55,004 bases of DNA, taken from positions 1 to 55,004 of the forward strand of contig CAKTTL010000005.1 in assembly GCA_934615235.1 (NCBI GenBank). Direction: 5' to 3'. This DNA comes from an uncultured Clostridia bacterium. Its GTDB lineage: Bacteria; Bacillota; Clostridia; Christensenellales; Aristaeellaceae. Of the stretch, positions 46,989-54,786 are shown piece by piece. A program made the position numbers and the translations under genes. Below the pieces are notes generated by a model that had not been told where the DNA came from, ran no database searches, and saw only the letters and a list, made by a program, of their open reading frames with translations. The first letter of the stretch is position 1, and each line of letters begins with the position of its first letter.

Positions 46989-47748
46989 AAAGGCCGAAAA
47001 CGTGCACGACGGGCACAGGAAACGGCTCCGTCAACGATATCTCACGCAGGGGCTCGAGGGGTTTCAACCGCATGAAGCGCTCGAGCTTCTGCTCTTTTAT
47101 GCCATTCCGCGCCGGGATACGAACCTGCTGGCGCATCAGCTGATCAACCGGTTCGGCTCGCTGGAGGCGGTGCTTTCCGCCGCGCCGCAGGAGCTGGCGC
47201 AGGTGGAGGGCGTGGGCGAATCGGCGGCGGTGCTGGTTTCGCTTTTGAAGCCGGTGACGGCGCTTGCTTCGCGCAGCCGCGAGAAAAAGCCGCCGCGCCT
47301 TGAAAACCTGCAGAGCCTGATGGACTATTGCAGGGCGCTCCCCTTCCCGCCCGGACAGGAGACGTTTTATCTGATCTGTATGGACGCGCAATGGCGCGTC
47401 GTACATACCGAGGCGCTTTTTTCCGGGACGATCAACATGGTCGGCGTGCATAGCCGGATTATCGTGGAAACGGCGCTGCGCCATCATGCGTGCTACGCCG
47501 CCGTGGCGCATAACCATCCCAGCGGCGCGGCCGAACCTTCGCCCGCCGATATCGAGATGACGGCGAAAATCAAGGCCTCGCTGGAAGCGATCGATATTCA
47601 GCTGTACGATCATATCATCGTCGCAGGAGAGCAGACGATCAGCCTGCGAAGGCTTGAGCAGCTGCAGCAGACGATGGAGTGCATCGGCCGGGATTACCGC
47701 GCCGCCGCGGAAAACCCCGACGCGCGGCCGAGACGGAAGAAAACCTGA
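46981..47748 (+). CDS. radC: RadC/JAB-domain protein
   Basis: A 255-residue RadC-type protein: an N-terminal helix-hairpin-helix (residues 8-85, HEALELLLFYAIPRRDTN and EGVGESAAVLV) and a JAB/MPN metalloprotease-like domain with HNHPSGAAEPSPAD (about 178-191) as the metal motif. The historical repair role is doubtful. It starts within the last codons of glgA, so expression is coupled to glycogen synthesis genes, an odd pairing. Confidence 0.93.
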   Translation: MPEKAENVHDGHRKRLRQRYLTQGLEGFQPHEALELLLFYAIPRRDTNLLAHQLINRFGSLEAVLSAAPQELAQVEGVGESAAVLVSLLKPVTALASRSREKKPPRLENLQSLMDYCRALPFPPGQETFYLICMDAQWRVVHTEALFSGTINMVGVHSRIIVETALRHHACYAAVAHNHPSGAAEPSPADIEMTAKIKASLEAIDIQLYDHIIVAGEQTISLRRLEQLQQTMECIGRDYRAAAENPDARPRRKKT

Positions 47749-47767
47749 GACACGCGGAGACAAATGC

Positions 47768-47813
47768 AAAAAAGCGGATTTGCAGCCGGAAAGGGCGGCA
47801 AGTCCGCTTTTGC
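47768..47813. repeat. Inverted repeat after radC, related to 9937-9978
   Basis: AAAAAAGCGGATTTGC and GGCAAGTCCGCTTTTGCG arms surround a short loop. The likely role is a transcription terminator, 20 bases after the radC stop. It has one mispairing relative to the copy at 9937. Confidence 0.72.
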
Positions 47814-47842
47814 GTGTAAAAACAGTATCCCTTGCGCAAAAA

Positions 47843-48032
47843 GCGGCTTTCTTAGAGCAGAGGTCTGGGGTCACCGAAGGCGAGCGCGGCCAGTGGACGA
47901 TTCAGCGAGCCGAAGGCGCGGCACGAAACGAGCAGACAACTGATTGGAGCAAAAAAAGCGGCTTTCTTAGAGGAGGGGGTCTGGGGGAGGAACCTTCTTT
48001 CTCCAGAAAGAAGGTTCCTCCCCCAGAAAAAA
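47843..48032 (+). repeat. Modular hairpin repeats, copies I1 and I2 in tandem
   Basis: I1 (47843-47957) has the tag GCGGCTTTCTT, then a segment shared with copy G (GCGCGGCCAGTGGACGATTC and GGCGCGGCACGAAACGAG) but no core hairpin. I2 (47958-48026) repeats the tag and ends in a perfect 46-bp core palindrome (47981-48026) almost identical to copy A, then an A-run. Confidence 0.86.
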
Positions 48033-48063
48033 TCGTTCCCCCCGTTCTTTTTGAAGCTATGAC

Positions 48064-48092
48064 TTGCGTTCTGACCGGAAATGGCGTACAAT
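48064..48092 (+). promoter_or_regulatory. Promoter of tilS, implying a leaderless transcript
   Basis: TTGCGT (48064-48069) and TACAAT (48087-48092) with a 17-base spacer. The expected transcript start is at about 48099-48100, which is the tilS ATG. Confidence 0.6.
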
Positions 48093-48099
48093 ACCTTTC

Positions 48100-49413
48100 A
48101 TGCTGGATTCTTATGCGCTGGAGAAGCATGTGCTTGAAACCATCCGCAGCCGCGGCCTGATTTTGCCGGGGCAGCGGGTGCTTTGCGCCGTTTCCGGCGG
48201 ATCGGACTCGATGGCGCTGCTGGCGGTTTTGCTGGCGCTGTGCGGCGAGGGCGGTTTCGCGGTGGAGGCTGCGCATTTCAACCACGGCATCCGCGGCGAG
48301 AGCGCGCGGGAGGACGCGAGGTTCGTGGCCGCGCGCTGCGCGGAATGGACCGTCCGCTGCCATTCCGGCGAAGGCGACGTGCCGCGGCTGGCGGCCGAAT
48401 GGCGCTGTTCGCTGGAGGATGCGGCGCGGCGCGCCCGTTACGCCTTTCTGGACGGGACGGCGGCCGCCTGCGGGGCGGACTGCATCGCGCTTGCGCATCA
48501 GCTGGAGGATCAGGCGGAGACGGTGCTTTTGCACCTGACGCACGGCTGCGGGCTGGACGGCCTTGCGGGTATTCGGCCGCGACAGGGAAACCGCGTGCGG
48601 CCGCTGCTGGACGTGAGCCGGGAAATGCTGCGCGAATATCTTCGCGCGCGGGGCGTTGCATGGCGCGAGGACGAGACGAACGCCGAGGACTGCTGCGCGC
48701 GCAATATCCTGCGTCTGCGCGTGATGCCGCAATTGCGGCGGCTGAACCCGCGGGCGGACGAGGCGATCGCGCGGGCGGCGGAAATCGCGGCGCGGGCGGC
48801 GGACGAGGCGCAGGCGCGCGCGGACGCGAGCCTTGCGGGACGCTGGCGGGAGACGCCCTACGGCGCTTTCTGGCAGACGGACGAGATCACGCCGGAAACG
48901 GCGCGCAGGCTCTGCCGGCTGGCCGGCGTGCCGGAGCTTTCCGAAAAGCAGACGGCGCGGCTTTGCGCGTTGGAACCCGGCGGCGAAACCAATCTGCCTG
49001 CAGGCTGGAAGGCGCTGCGGACGAAAAAGCGGCTGCATCTGCTTTTGCGGGCCGCGGTTTACGATGCGGGCGGCGCTCCGTTTGAAACCGCGCCCTGCGC
49101 GGTTACAATAAGAGGAGACGGAATCCGCGAGGCGGCCTTCGATGCGAAAAAGCTCGAAGGCGCGATCTTCCGGGCGCGGCGGGACGGCGACGTTTTCGCG
49201 CCGCTGGGCATGGAAGGCGAGCAGAAGCTCAAAAAAACGCTGCAGGACGCGGGGGTCGACCGGCCCTTCCGCGATTTAATACCGGTGCTGGCAAAAGGCG
49301 ACCGGATCCTGTGGATCGCAGGCCTGAAGCCATCGCGCGAGGCCGCGATTGACGAAAAGACGACGAGCGCCGTGCTGGTGCGCTTCACGGGCAGGTTCCC
49401 GTGGGAGCTTTGA
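48100..49413 (+). CDS. tilS: tRNA(Ile)-lysidine synthetase
   Basis: A 437-residue TilS which converts cytidine-34 of tRNA-Ile2 to lysidine so that it reads AUA. The PP-loop ATP site VSGGSDSMALL is at 31-41, with AHFNHGIRGESAREDARFV and ALAHQLEDQAETVLLHLTHGCGL further on. The C-terminal domain carries EGEQKLKKTLQDAGVDR. No ribosome binding site precedes the ATG; the nearest promoter would start the transcript at the ATG itself. It is followed by hpt and ftsH, a conserved order. Confidence 0.94.
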   Translation: MLDSYALEKHVLETIRSRGLILPGQRVLCAVSGGSDSMALLAVLLALCGEGGFAVEAAHFNHGIRGESAREDARFVAARCAEWTVRCHSGEGDVPRLAAEWRCSLEDAARRARYAFLDGTAAACGADCIALAHQLEDQAETVLLHLTHGCGLDGLAGIRPRQGNRVRPLLDVSREMLREYLRARGVAWREDETNAEDCCARNILRLRVMPQLRRLNPRADEAIARAAEIAARAADEAQARADASLAGRWRETPYGAFWQTDEITPETARRLCRLAGVPELSEKQTARLCALEPGGETNLPAGWKALRTKKRLHLLLRAAVYDAGGAPFETAPCAVTIRGDGIREAAFDAKKLEGAIFRARRDGDVFAPLGMEGEQKLKKTLQDAGVDRPFRDLIPVLAKGDRILWIAGLKPSREAAIDEKTTSAVLVRFTGRFPWEL

Positions 49414-49454
49414 GCGCGGCGGCAAGAAAACAAAAGCGTGGTAGGGGGAGAAAC

Positions 49455-50018
49455 ATGCTGAATCGTGAAAAATCGGCTCTGTACGGAGATCTGGAACGGA
49501 TTTTGCTCGGACGCGACGAAATCGCCGCGCGCGTGGAAGAACTGGGCGCGGAAATTACCCGCGATTACGCGGGCAAGACCCCGGTGTGCATCGGTATTCT
49601 GAAGGGCGCGACGCCGTTTTACTGCGACCTGATCCGCTGCATCGACCTGAAGCTGACGATGGATTTCATGGCCACGTCCAGCTATGGCAGCGCGACGAAA
49701 TCCTCCGGCGTGGTGCGCCTGCTCAAGGATCTCGACCACGACGTGCTCGGCCGCGATGTGATTATCATCGAGGACATCGTCGATTCCGGCGTGACGCTCA
49801 ACTACCTCAAGGACAACCTTAAGGGCCGCGGCGCGAATTCGATCAAGATCTGCACGCTGCTGGATAAGCCCGCGCGCCGCCGCGTCGCGCTCACGCCCGA
49901 TTACTGCGGCTTCGTCATCGAGGACGCGTTCGTCGTCGGCTATGGGCTGGATTACGACGAGGTGTATCGCAACCTGCCGGATATCGGCGTGCTGAAGAAA
50001 GAGATTTACGCGGACTGA
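49455..50018 (+). CDS. hpt: Hypoxanthine phosphoribosyltransferase
   Basis: A 187-residue enzyme salvaging hypoxanthine and guanine with PRPP. The PRPP-binding EDIVDSGVTLNYLKDNL, the GILKGATPFYCDLIR loop and FMATSSYGSATKSSG are all present. GGGGGAG precedes the ATG. In the conserved tilS-hpt-ftsH cluster of Bacillota, TilS and Hpt can regulate ftsH expression; whether that applies here is not known. Confidence 0.96.
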   Translation: MLNREKSALYGDLERILLGRDEIAARVEELGAEITRDYAGKTPVCIGILKGATPFYCDLIRCIDLKLTMDFMATSSYGSATKSSGVVRLLKDLDHDVLGRDVIIIEDIVDSGVTLNYLKDNLKGRGANSIKICTLLDKPARRRVALTPDYCGFVIEDAFVVGYGLDYDEVYRNLPDIGVLKKEIYAD

Positions 50019-50063
50019 TCCGGCTGCCGAATGTGGATTTCCCGGACGAGGGAGGGATAATTT

Positions 50064-52019
50064 TTGAAAAGAAAACCGATGCGGGGCTTTCTCATTTACG
50101 CGCTGATACTCGTGGCGATTGTGGTCATCGCGGAATCGTTCTCGCTTTTCTCCGCGCCGAGCGCGGAAAAACTCAATTACAACGACCTGCTTCAGCTGGT
50201 GCAGGAGGAGAAGATCGCCGCGCTCTCCTTTACCGGGAATGACGCGGTAGGCCTTTATAAAGACTCCTCCATCCCGTCCGCGAGCTTTCCGGACCGGTAT
50301 GATTTCACCTGCACCGTTGACCGCGACGCATTCTTTTCCAGCGCGCGCGTCATCCGCGCCAAGGCGCTGGGCGTTTCCGCCGACGAGGTGGACGACAACG
50401 ACCTGGGCTTTACCGTGCAGTATCAGAAGCCCGCGGTGACGCCGTGGTATATCGAGTTCCTGCCCTATCTGGTGGTGATGGTGCTGATGGCCTTCTTCTG
50501 GCTGGCCGTGATGCGCGCGCAGTCCGGCGGCGGGGCGAACAACAAGGTGATGAACTTCGGCAAAAGCCGCGCGCAGATGGCCGATCCTTCCAAGAACAAG
50601 ATCACGTTCGCCGATGTGGCGGGCGCAGATGAGGAAAAGGAAGAGCTGGCCGAAATCGTCGATTTTCTCAGGAACCCCAAGCGGTTTACCGACCTGGGCG
50701 CGCGCATTCCCAAGGGCGTGCTGCTCGTCGGCCCTCCCGGTACGGGCAAAACGCTGCTGGCCAAGGCCATTGCGGGCGAGGCGGGCGTTCCGTTCTTCTC
50801 CATTTCCGGCTCGGACTTCGTTGAAATGTTCGTAGGCGTGGGCGCGAGCCGCGTGCGCGATCTGTTCGAGCAGGCGAAAAAGCACGCGCCGGCCATCGTC
50901 TTCATCGATGAAATCGATGCGGTGGGCCGTCAGCGCGGCGCCGGCCTCGGCGGCGGACACGATGAGCGCGAGCAGACGCTCAACCAGCTGCTCGTCGAAA
51001 TGGACGGCTTTACGCATAACGAGGGCGTGATCGTCGTTGCGGCGACGAACCGCCGCGATATCCTCGACCCGGCGCTTCTGCGCCCCGGCCGCTTTGACCG
51101 GCAGATCACCGTCAACTACCCCGACGTTGCGGGCCGCGAGGCGATTCTCGCCGTGCATTGCCGCAACAAGAAACTGGCCGCGGACGTCGACCTGAAGACG
51201 ATCGCGCGCCGCACGCCGTTCTTTACCGGCGCGGATCTTGAAAACGTGCTCAACGAGGCGGCCATTCTGACCGCGCGCGCGCGCGCGCAGGAAATCACGC
51301 AGCGCACGATCATGGACGCGATCACCCGCGTGGAAATGGGCCCGGAAAAGCGCAGCCGCCGCGTGACGGAAAAGGACAAGCGCATCGTCGCCTATCACGA
51401 GGCGGGGCACGCGCTGGTCGGTCTGAACCTGCCCAAAGCGGATGACGTGTCGATGGTCACCATCGTGCCGCGCGGCTCTTCGGGCGGACATACGCAGTTC
51501 CTGCCCAGCGAGGAAAGCGATTTTATTTCCCGCGAGCAGATTCTCTCCCGCATTACGGTCGCTATGGGCGGCCGCGCGGCGGAGACGCTCATCATCGAGG
51601 ACGTGACGACCGGCGCGTCGGCCGATCTGCAGAGCGCGACGGAACTCGCGCGTCGCATGGTCGCGCAGTTCGGCATGGACGACGTGATCGGCCCCGTCTA
51701 CCACGGCGGCAACACCGAGGTGTTCCTCGGCCGCGATTTCGCGCAGTCGCGCGACTGCTCCGAAAAGGTCGCCGCGCAGATCGACGAAGAAATTCGCAAG
51801 GTCGCCAGCGCCTGTCAGGAGCGCGCGATCAATATCCTCAAGGCGAATATGGACAAGCTGCATCGTATGGCGGACGTGCTGCTCGACCGCGAGACGATTA
51901 CCAAGCCCGAGCTGGACGCGATCATGAAGGGCGAGGCGCTGCCGGATCATGCCGCCCAGAGCGCGGAAACCAAGGCGCAGCCCGAAACCGCCGAGGGCGA
52001 GGCGCAGCATGAGAGCTGA
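50064..52019 (+). CDS. ftsH: ATP-dependent membrane zinc protease FtsH
   Basis: A 651-residue FtsH. Two N-terminal membrane helices (9-28 and 132-150) flank a small external domain. The AAA+ domain has Walker A GPPGTGKT (223-230), Walker B VFIDEID and the second region of homology ATNRRDILDPALLRPGRFDR. The zinc protease site HEAGH is at 445-449. It degrades unassembled membrane proteins and regulators. The likely TTG start at 50064 has GGGAGG about eight bases upstream. The PHP gene begins 11 bases before its stop codon. Confidence 0.97.
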   Translation: MKRKPMRGFLIYALILVAIVVIAESFSLFSAPSAEKLNYNDLLQLVQEEKIAALSFTGNDAVGLYKDSSIPSASFPDRYDFTCTVDRDAFFSSARVIRAKALGVSADEVDDNDLGFTVQYQKPAVTPWYIEFLPYLVVMVLMAFFWLAVMRAQSGGGANNKVMNFGKSRAQMADPSKNKITFADVAGADEEKEELAEIVDFLRNPKRFTDLGARIPKGVLLVGPPGTGKTLLAKAIAGEAGVPFFSISGSDFVEMFVGVGASRVRDLFEQAKKHAPAIVFIDEIDAVGRQRGAGLGGGHDEREQTLNQLLVEMDGFTHNEGVIVVAATNRRDILDPALLRPGRFDRQITVNYPDVAGREAILAVHCRNKKLAADVDLKTIARRTPFFTGADLENVLNEAAILTARARAQEITQRTIMDAITRVEMGPEKRSRRVTEKDKRIVAYHEAGHALVGLNLPKADDVSMVTIVPRGSSGGHTQFLPSEESDFISREQILSRITVAMGGRAAETLIIEDVTTGASADLQSATELARRMVAQFGMDDVIGPVYHGGNTEVFLGRDFAQSRDCSEKVAAQIDEEIRKVASACQERAINILKANMDKLHRMADVLLDRETITKPELDAIMKGEALPDHAAQSAETKAQPETAEGEAQHES

Positions 52020-52881
52020 CCTGCATTTGCACACGCGCTGTTCCGACGGCGCGCAGACCCCTGCGGAAATGGTTCGCCGGGCGCGCGCCGCGGGCATGGA
52101 TGTGATTGCGATTACCGATCACGACGCGGTCGCCGGTGTGAACGAGGCGAGAAAGGCCGGGCAGGCCGAGGGGATTCTCGTGCTGCCGGGCGTAGAGCTG
52201 AGCGTCGGGCTGGGGCGCGAAATCCACATGCTGGGCTACGGCGTGAACCCGGACGACGAAGAAACGCGCGCGTTTTTCGCGCATGAGATTGAAATGCGCC
52301 GCGAGCGCACGCTGGCGATGATCGAAAAGCTGGCGGCGCGCGGCATCGTCATTTTGCCGGAGGAAGCGACGGGCGACGACGGCTTTATGGGCCGCATGGC
52401 GCTGGGCGAGGCGCTCTGCCGCCACGGCTGGGCCGAAAGCGTACACGACGCGTTCGCGCGCTATATCGGCGATCACGCGCCCTGCTTCGTGCCGCGCAGG
52501 CGTCTGTCGACCGAGGACGGCATCCGCGCGCTGCGCAGGATGCACGCGCTGCCGGTGATTGCGCATCCCGGGCGCTCCGGGCTCTCCCCCGAGCGGCTGA
52601 AGGAGCGGCTGCCCGAATGGATGGACGCGGGGCTTGCGGGGATCGAAGCCTGGCACGCCAGCCACAGTCTGGACGAGGGCGAGCGGTTTGAGGCGCTTGC
52701 GCGCGCAAACGGGCTGCTCGTGACCGGCGGAAGCGACTGCCACGGCCGCCCCTCGGACGGCAGACAGCCCGACGGAAGCCGCGGCGGACACGCCGGCATC
52801 GGCGAAGATCTGGACGGATGGAAGCACGTGCGCGAGGATGTGGAAGCCCTCTGTGCGCGGATAAAGGAACAGAAGGATTAA
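52009..52881 (+). CDS. PHP-domain phosphoesterase
   Basis: A 290-residue PHP-family metallophosphoesterase. Motifs are DLHLHTRCSDG (residues 4-14), ITDHDAVAG, PGVELSV, IAHPGRSG and GGSDCHG, together forming the trinuclear metal site. Relatives hydrolyse 3',5'-nucleoside bisphosphates or trim RNA 5' ends. It overlaps ftsH by 11 bases and precedes the VanW-domain gene by 10. Confidence 0.91.
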   Translation: MRADLHLHTRCSDGAQTPAEMVRRARAAGMDVIAITDHDAVAGVNEARKAGQAEGILVLPGVELSVGLGREIHMLGYGVNPDDEETRAFFAHEIEMRRERTLAMIEKLAARGIVILPEEATGDDGFMGRMALGEALCRHGWAESVHDAFARYIGDHAPCFVPRRRLSTEDGIRALRRMHALPVIAHPGRSGLSPERLKERLPEWMDAGLAGIEAWHASHSLDEGERFEALARANGLLVTGGSDCHGRPSDGRQPDGSRGGHAGIGEDLDGWKHVREDVEALCARIKEQKD

Positions 52882-52891
52882 GGAAGGAAAG

Positions 52892-54613
52892 ATGGCAGAT
52901 CGCGAGTATGGTTCCGGAACGCGTCACAGGCGCGCGGACGCATACAAAAAACAACAGAATCGCTGGCAGCAGCCGGAGCCGCCGCGCCGCGTGCGGGAGG
53001 ACGACGCGCCCAAGAGCCGCGCGACGCACTATAACTACAGCTCCGTACCGCTGGGAACGCGAAACACGGGCAAAACGGGCGCAGCCCGCGGCGAATCTGT
53101 AAAGCCGAGACAGACTGCACCGCGCGGCGGATCGGGCTCTCAGCGGCGCCCTGCGCCGCCAAAAAGACCGCCCCGGCGCAGGCGCGCAGGCAGAACCGCG
53201 ATCACGGTGCTGGCGCTGCTGGTGCTGGCCGTCGCGGCGACTGTGGGGATCGTGGGCTACAGCGCGTACAGCGAAATTATGGACGTGCGCGAACGCGGCA
53301 CGTTCTATCGCGGCGTGTACGTCAACGGCTACGAGCTTTACGGCGCGACCCCGCAGGAAGCGTACGATTTTGTTCTCGCGCGCATGCGCGACGGTATCAG
53401 CGGCTGGAAGGTGACGATCAACTATGGCAGCGATTACAGCTGGACGATTGACGCGGATACGCTCGATCTTTCCGGCTCGATGGAAAACGTCGTGGCGCAG
53501 GCCATCAACGAGGCGTACGCCGTGGGGCGCATGAGCAGCTCGCTGCTGGAAACGTACGACGAAGTTGCCGCCCTGAAAACCGAACCGAAGCTGATCTACA
53601 CCAGCGACGTGACCAAGAGCGACGCGCGCATCGATTCGCTGATCGCCGAAATCAAGAATATCGTCGATACCCCCGCGCGGGACGCGACGTGGGAATTCAT
53701 GCCCGACCGCAAGAACCCCATCGTTGTGACTGCGGAAACCTACGGCAAAACGCTGAACGCCGACGCGCTGAAGGAAGAAATCATGCTGCTGGTCAACAGC
53801 ATGCAGTCCGGCAGCGTTTCGGTGCAGCCGGAAACCGTCGCGCCGTCTGTGAAGGCGGAGGATATTACCAACTCCATCCAGTGCATCGCAAGCTTCTATA
53901 CGGAAATCAGCTCGCACAGCACGGAGGACCGCAACAAGAACATCGAGCGCGGCTGCGAATTCTTCAACGGCAAAACCATCAAGGCAGGCGCGAAGGTCAG
54001 CTTTAACAGCTGGGTTGGCAAGCGCAATGCTGCGAACGGTTTCTATCCCGGGCTGGAGATCGTCTATAACGAATATGTGATGGGCTACGGCGGAGGCATC
54101 TGCCAGGTCAGCTCGACGCTGTACAACGCCGTCATTCAGGCGGGCCTGAAAGTGACCAAGCGCGAACCGCACGGCCTTAAGCCGAACTACATCGAGATGG
54201 GCCACGACGCGACCGTCACCGACGACGGGCGCAACGATCTGGTTTTCACCAACACCACGGGCGCGGATATCTACGTCGTGGCGCGCGTGGAAACGAGCGG
54301 CAAGACGAAGCGCTGCCTGTTCCAGTTCTACGGCCGCCCCGATCCGAACGGCTATACGTATTCCCTCTCTTCTGAAACGATCGAGACCATTCCGATTCCC
54401 GAGGCGACGATCATTCAGGACAAAAAGGCTGAATACGTCATCTACACCGATCAGACGAAGGAAGTCTCGAAAGGCTCCGAGGGCTACGTCGTCCGCACCT
54501 ACCTGCTGACAAAGGACGCGAACGGCAACACCATCGACACCAAGGAACTTTACACCGACACTTACAAGGCAACCGCGCCGAAGATTTACGTAGGCGTAAC
54601 GCCGAGGTATTGA
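52892..54613 (+). CDS. VanW-domain membrane protein
   Basis: A 573-residue protein with a long basic, disordered cytoplasmic N-terminus (1-100), one membrane helix (about 105-127, ITVLALLVLAVAATVGIVGYSAY), a peptidoglycan-binding-like region (YVNGYELYGATPQEAYDFV, 140-320), and a VanW domain (about 340-460) with FNSWVGKRNAANGFYPG and GYGGGICQVSSTLYNAVIQAGL. A G5-like end follows. VanW proteins are linked to cell-wall and vancomycin-response loci, but this architecture is common in clostridia without resistance genes. AGGAAGGAAAG precedes the ATG. Confidence 0.9.
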   Translation: MADREYGSGTRHRRADAYKKQQNRWQQPEPPRRVREDDAPKSRATHYNYSSVPLGTRNTGKTGAARGESVKPRQTAPRGGSGSQRRPAPPKRPPRRRRAGRTAITVLALLVLAVAATVGIVGYSAYSEIMDVRERGTFYRGVYVNGYELYGATPQEAYDFVLARMRDGISGWKVTINYGSDYSWTIDADTLDLSGSMENVVAQAINEAYAVGRMSSSLLETYDEVAALKTEPKLIYTSDVTKSDARIDSLIAEIKNIVDTPARDATWEFMPDRKNPIVVTAETYGKTLNADALKEEIMLLVNSMQSGSVSVQPETVAPSVKAEDITNSIQCIASFYTEISSHSTEDRNKNIERGCEFFNGKTIKAGAKVSFNSWVGKRNAANGFYPGLEIVYNEYVMGYGGGICQVSSTLYNAVIQAGLKVTKREPHGLKPNYIEMGHDATVTDDGRNDLVFTNTTGADIYVVARVETSGKTKRCLFQFYGRPDPNGYTYSLSSETIETIPIPEATIIQDKKAEYVIYTDQTKEVSKGSEGYVVRTYLLTKDANGNTIDTKELYTDTYKATAPKIYVGVTPRY

Positions 54614-54642
54614 GACGAAGACGGAGGGGAGAACGGGGTTTT

Positions 54643-54702
54643 CTGGGAGCGGGGGCTTCTTTCTGGGGAAAGAAGCCCCCGCCCCCAGACCCCCACCCCA
54701 AG
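54643..54702 (-). repeat. Modular hairpin repeat, copy J
   Basis: Read on the minus strand: tag GCGGCTTTCTT (54702-54692), G-rich spacer and core hairpin (54687-54643) with GCGGGGGC arms around CTTCTTTC/GAAAGAAG. Located 30 bases after the VanW gene. Confidence 0.86.
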
Positions 54703-54735
54703 AAAGCCGCTTTTTTATGTGGGAAGCGAGAGGTT

Positions 54736-54765
54736 GACGGGCTATTCGCAGCCCGTTATTTTATT
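54736..54765 (+). terminator. Terminator after the VanW gene
   Basis: ACGGGCT (54737-54743) pairs with AGCCCGT (54750-54756), followed by TATTTTATT. The same hairpin recurs at the window end (about 54980-55004) as part of a duplicated block. Confidence 0.78.
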
Positions 54766-54786
54766 ATGCGCCGAATCGAAAAAAAC

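Noticed and set aside
10107..48026. Core hairpins considered as ordinary intrinsic terminators
   Set aside because: None has a T-run directly after the stem on either strand; where homopolymers occur they are A-runs on the tag strand. Separate, better terminators exist at several of the same sites.
47654..48160. Open frames crossing the hairpin repeats (also 39971-40210, 13553-13789, 9933-10316) that share peptide strings such as ERGQW-IQR and SFSRKKVPPPEK
   Set aside because: The shared peptides come from the repeated DNA; they lack ribosome sites and their frames begin in neighbouring genes or random sequence. They could be mistaken for a protein family.
49059..52097. A 1012-codon open frame on the minus strand across tilS, hpt and ftsH
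   Set aside because: It spans three secure genes on the other strand and has no ribosome site or recognisable domain; long antisense frames are expected at this GC content.
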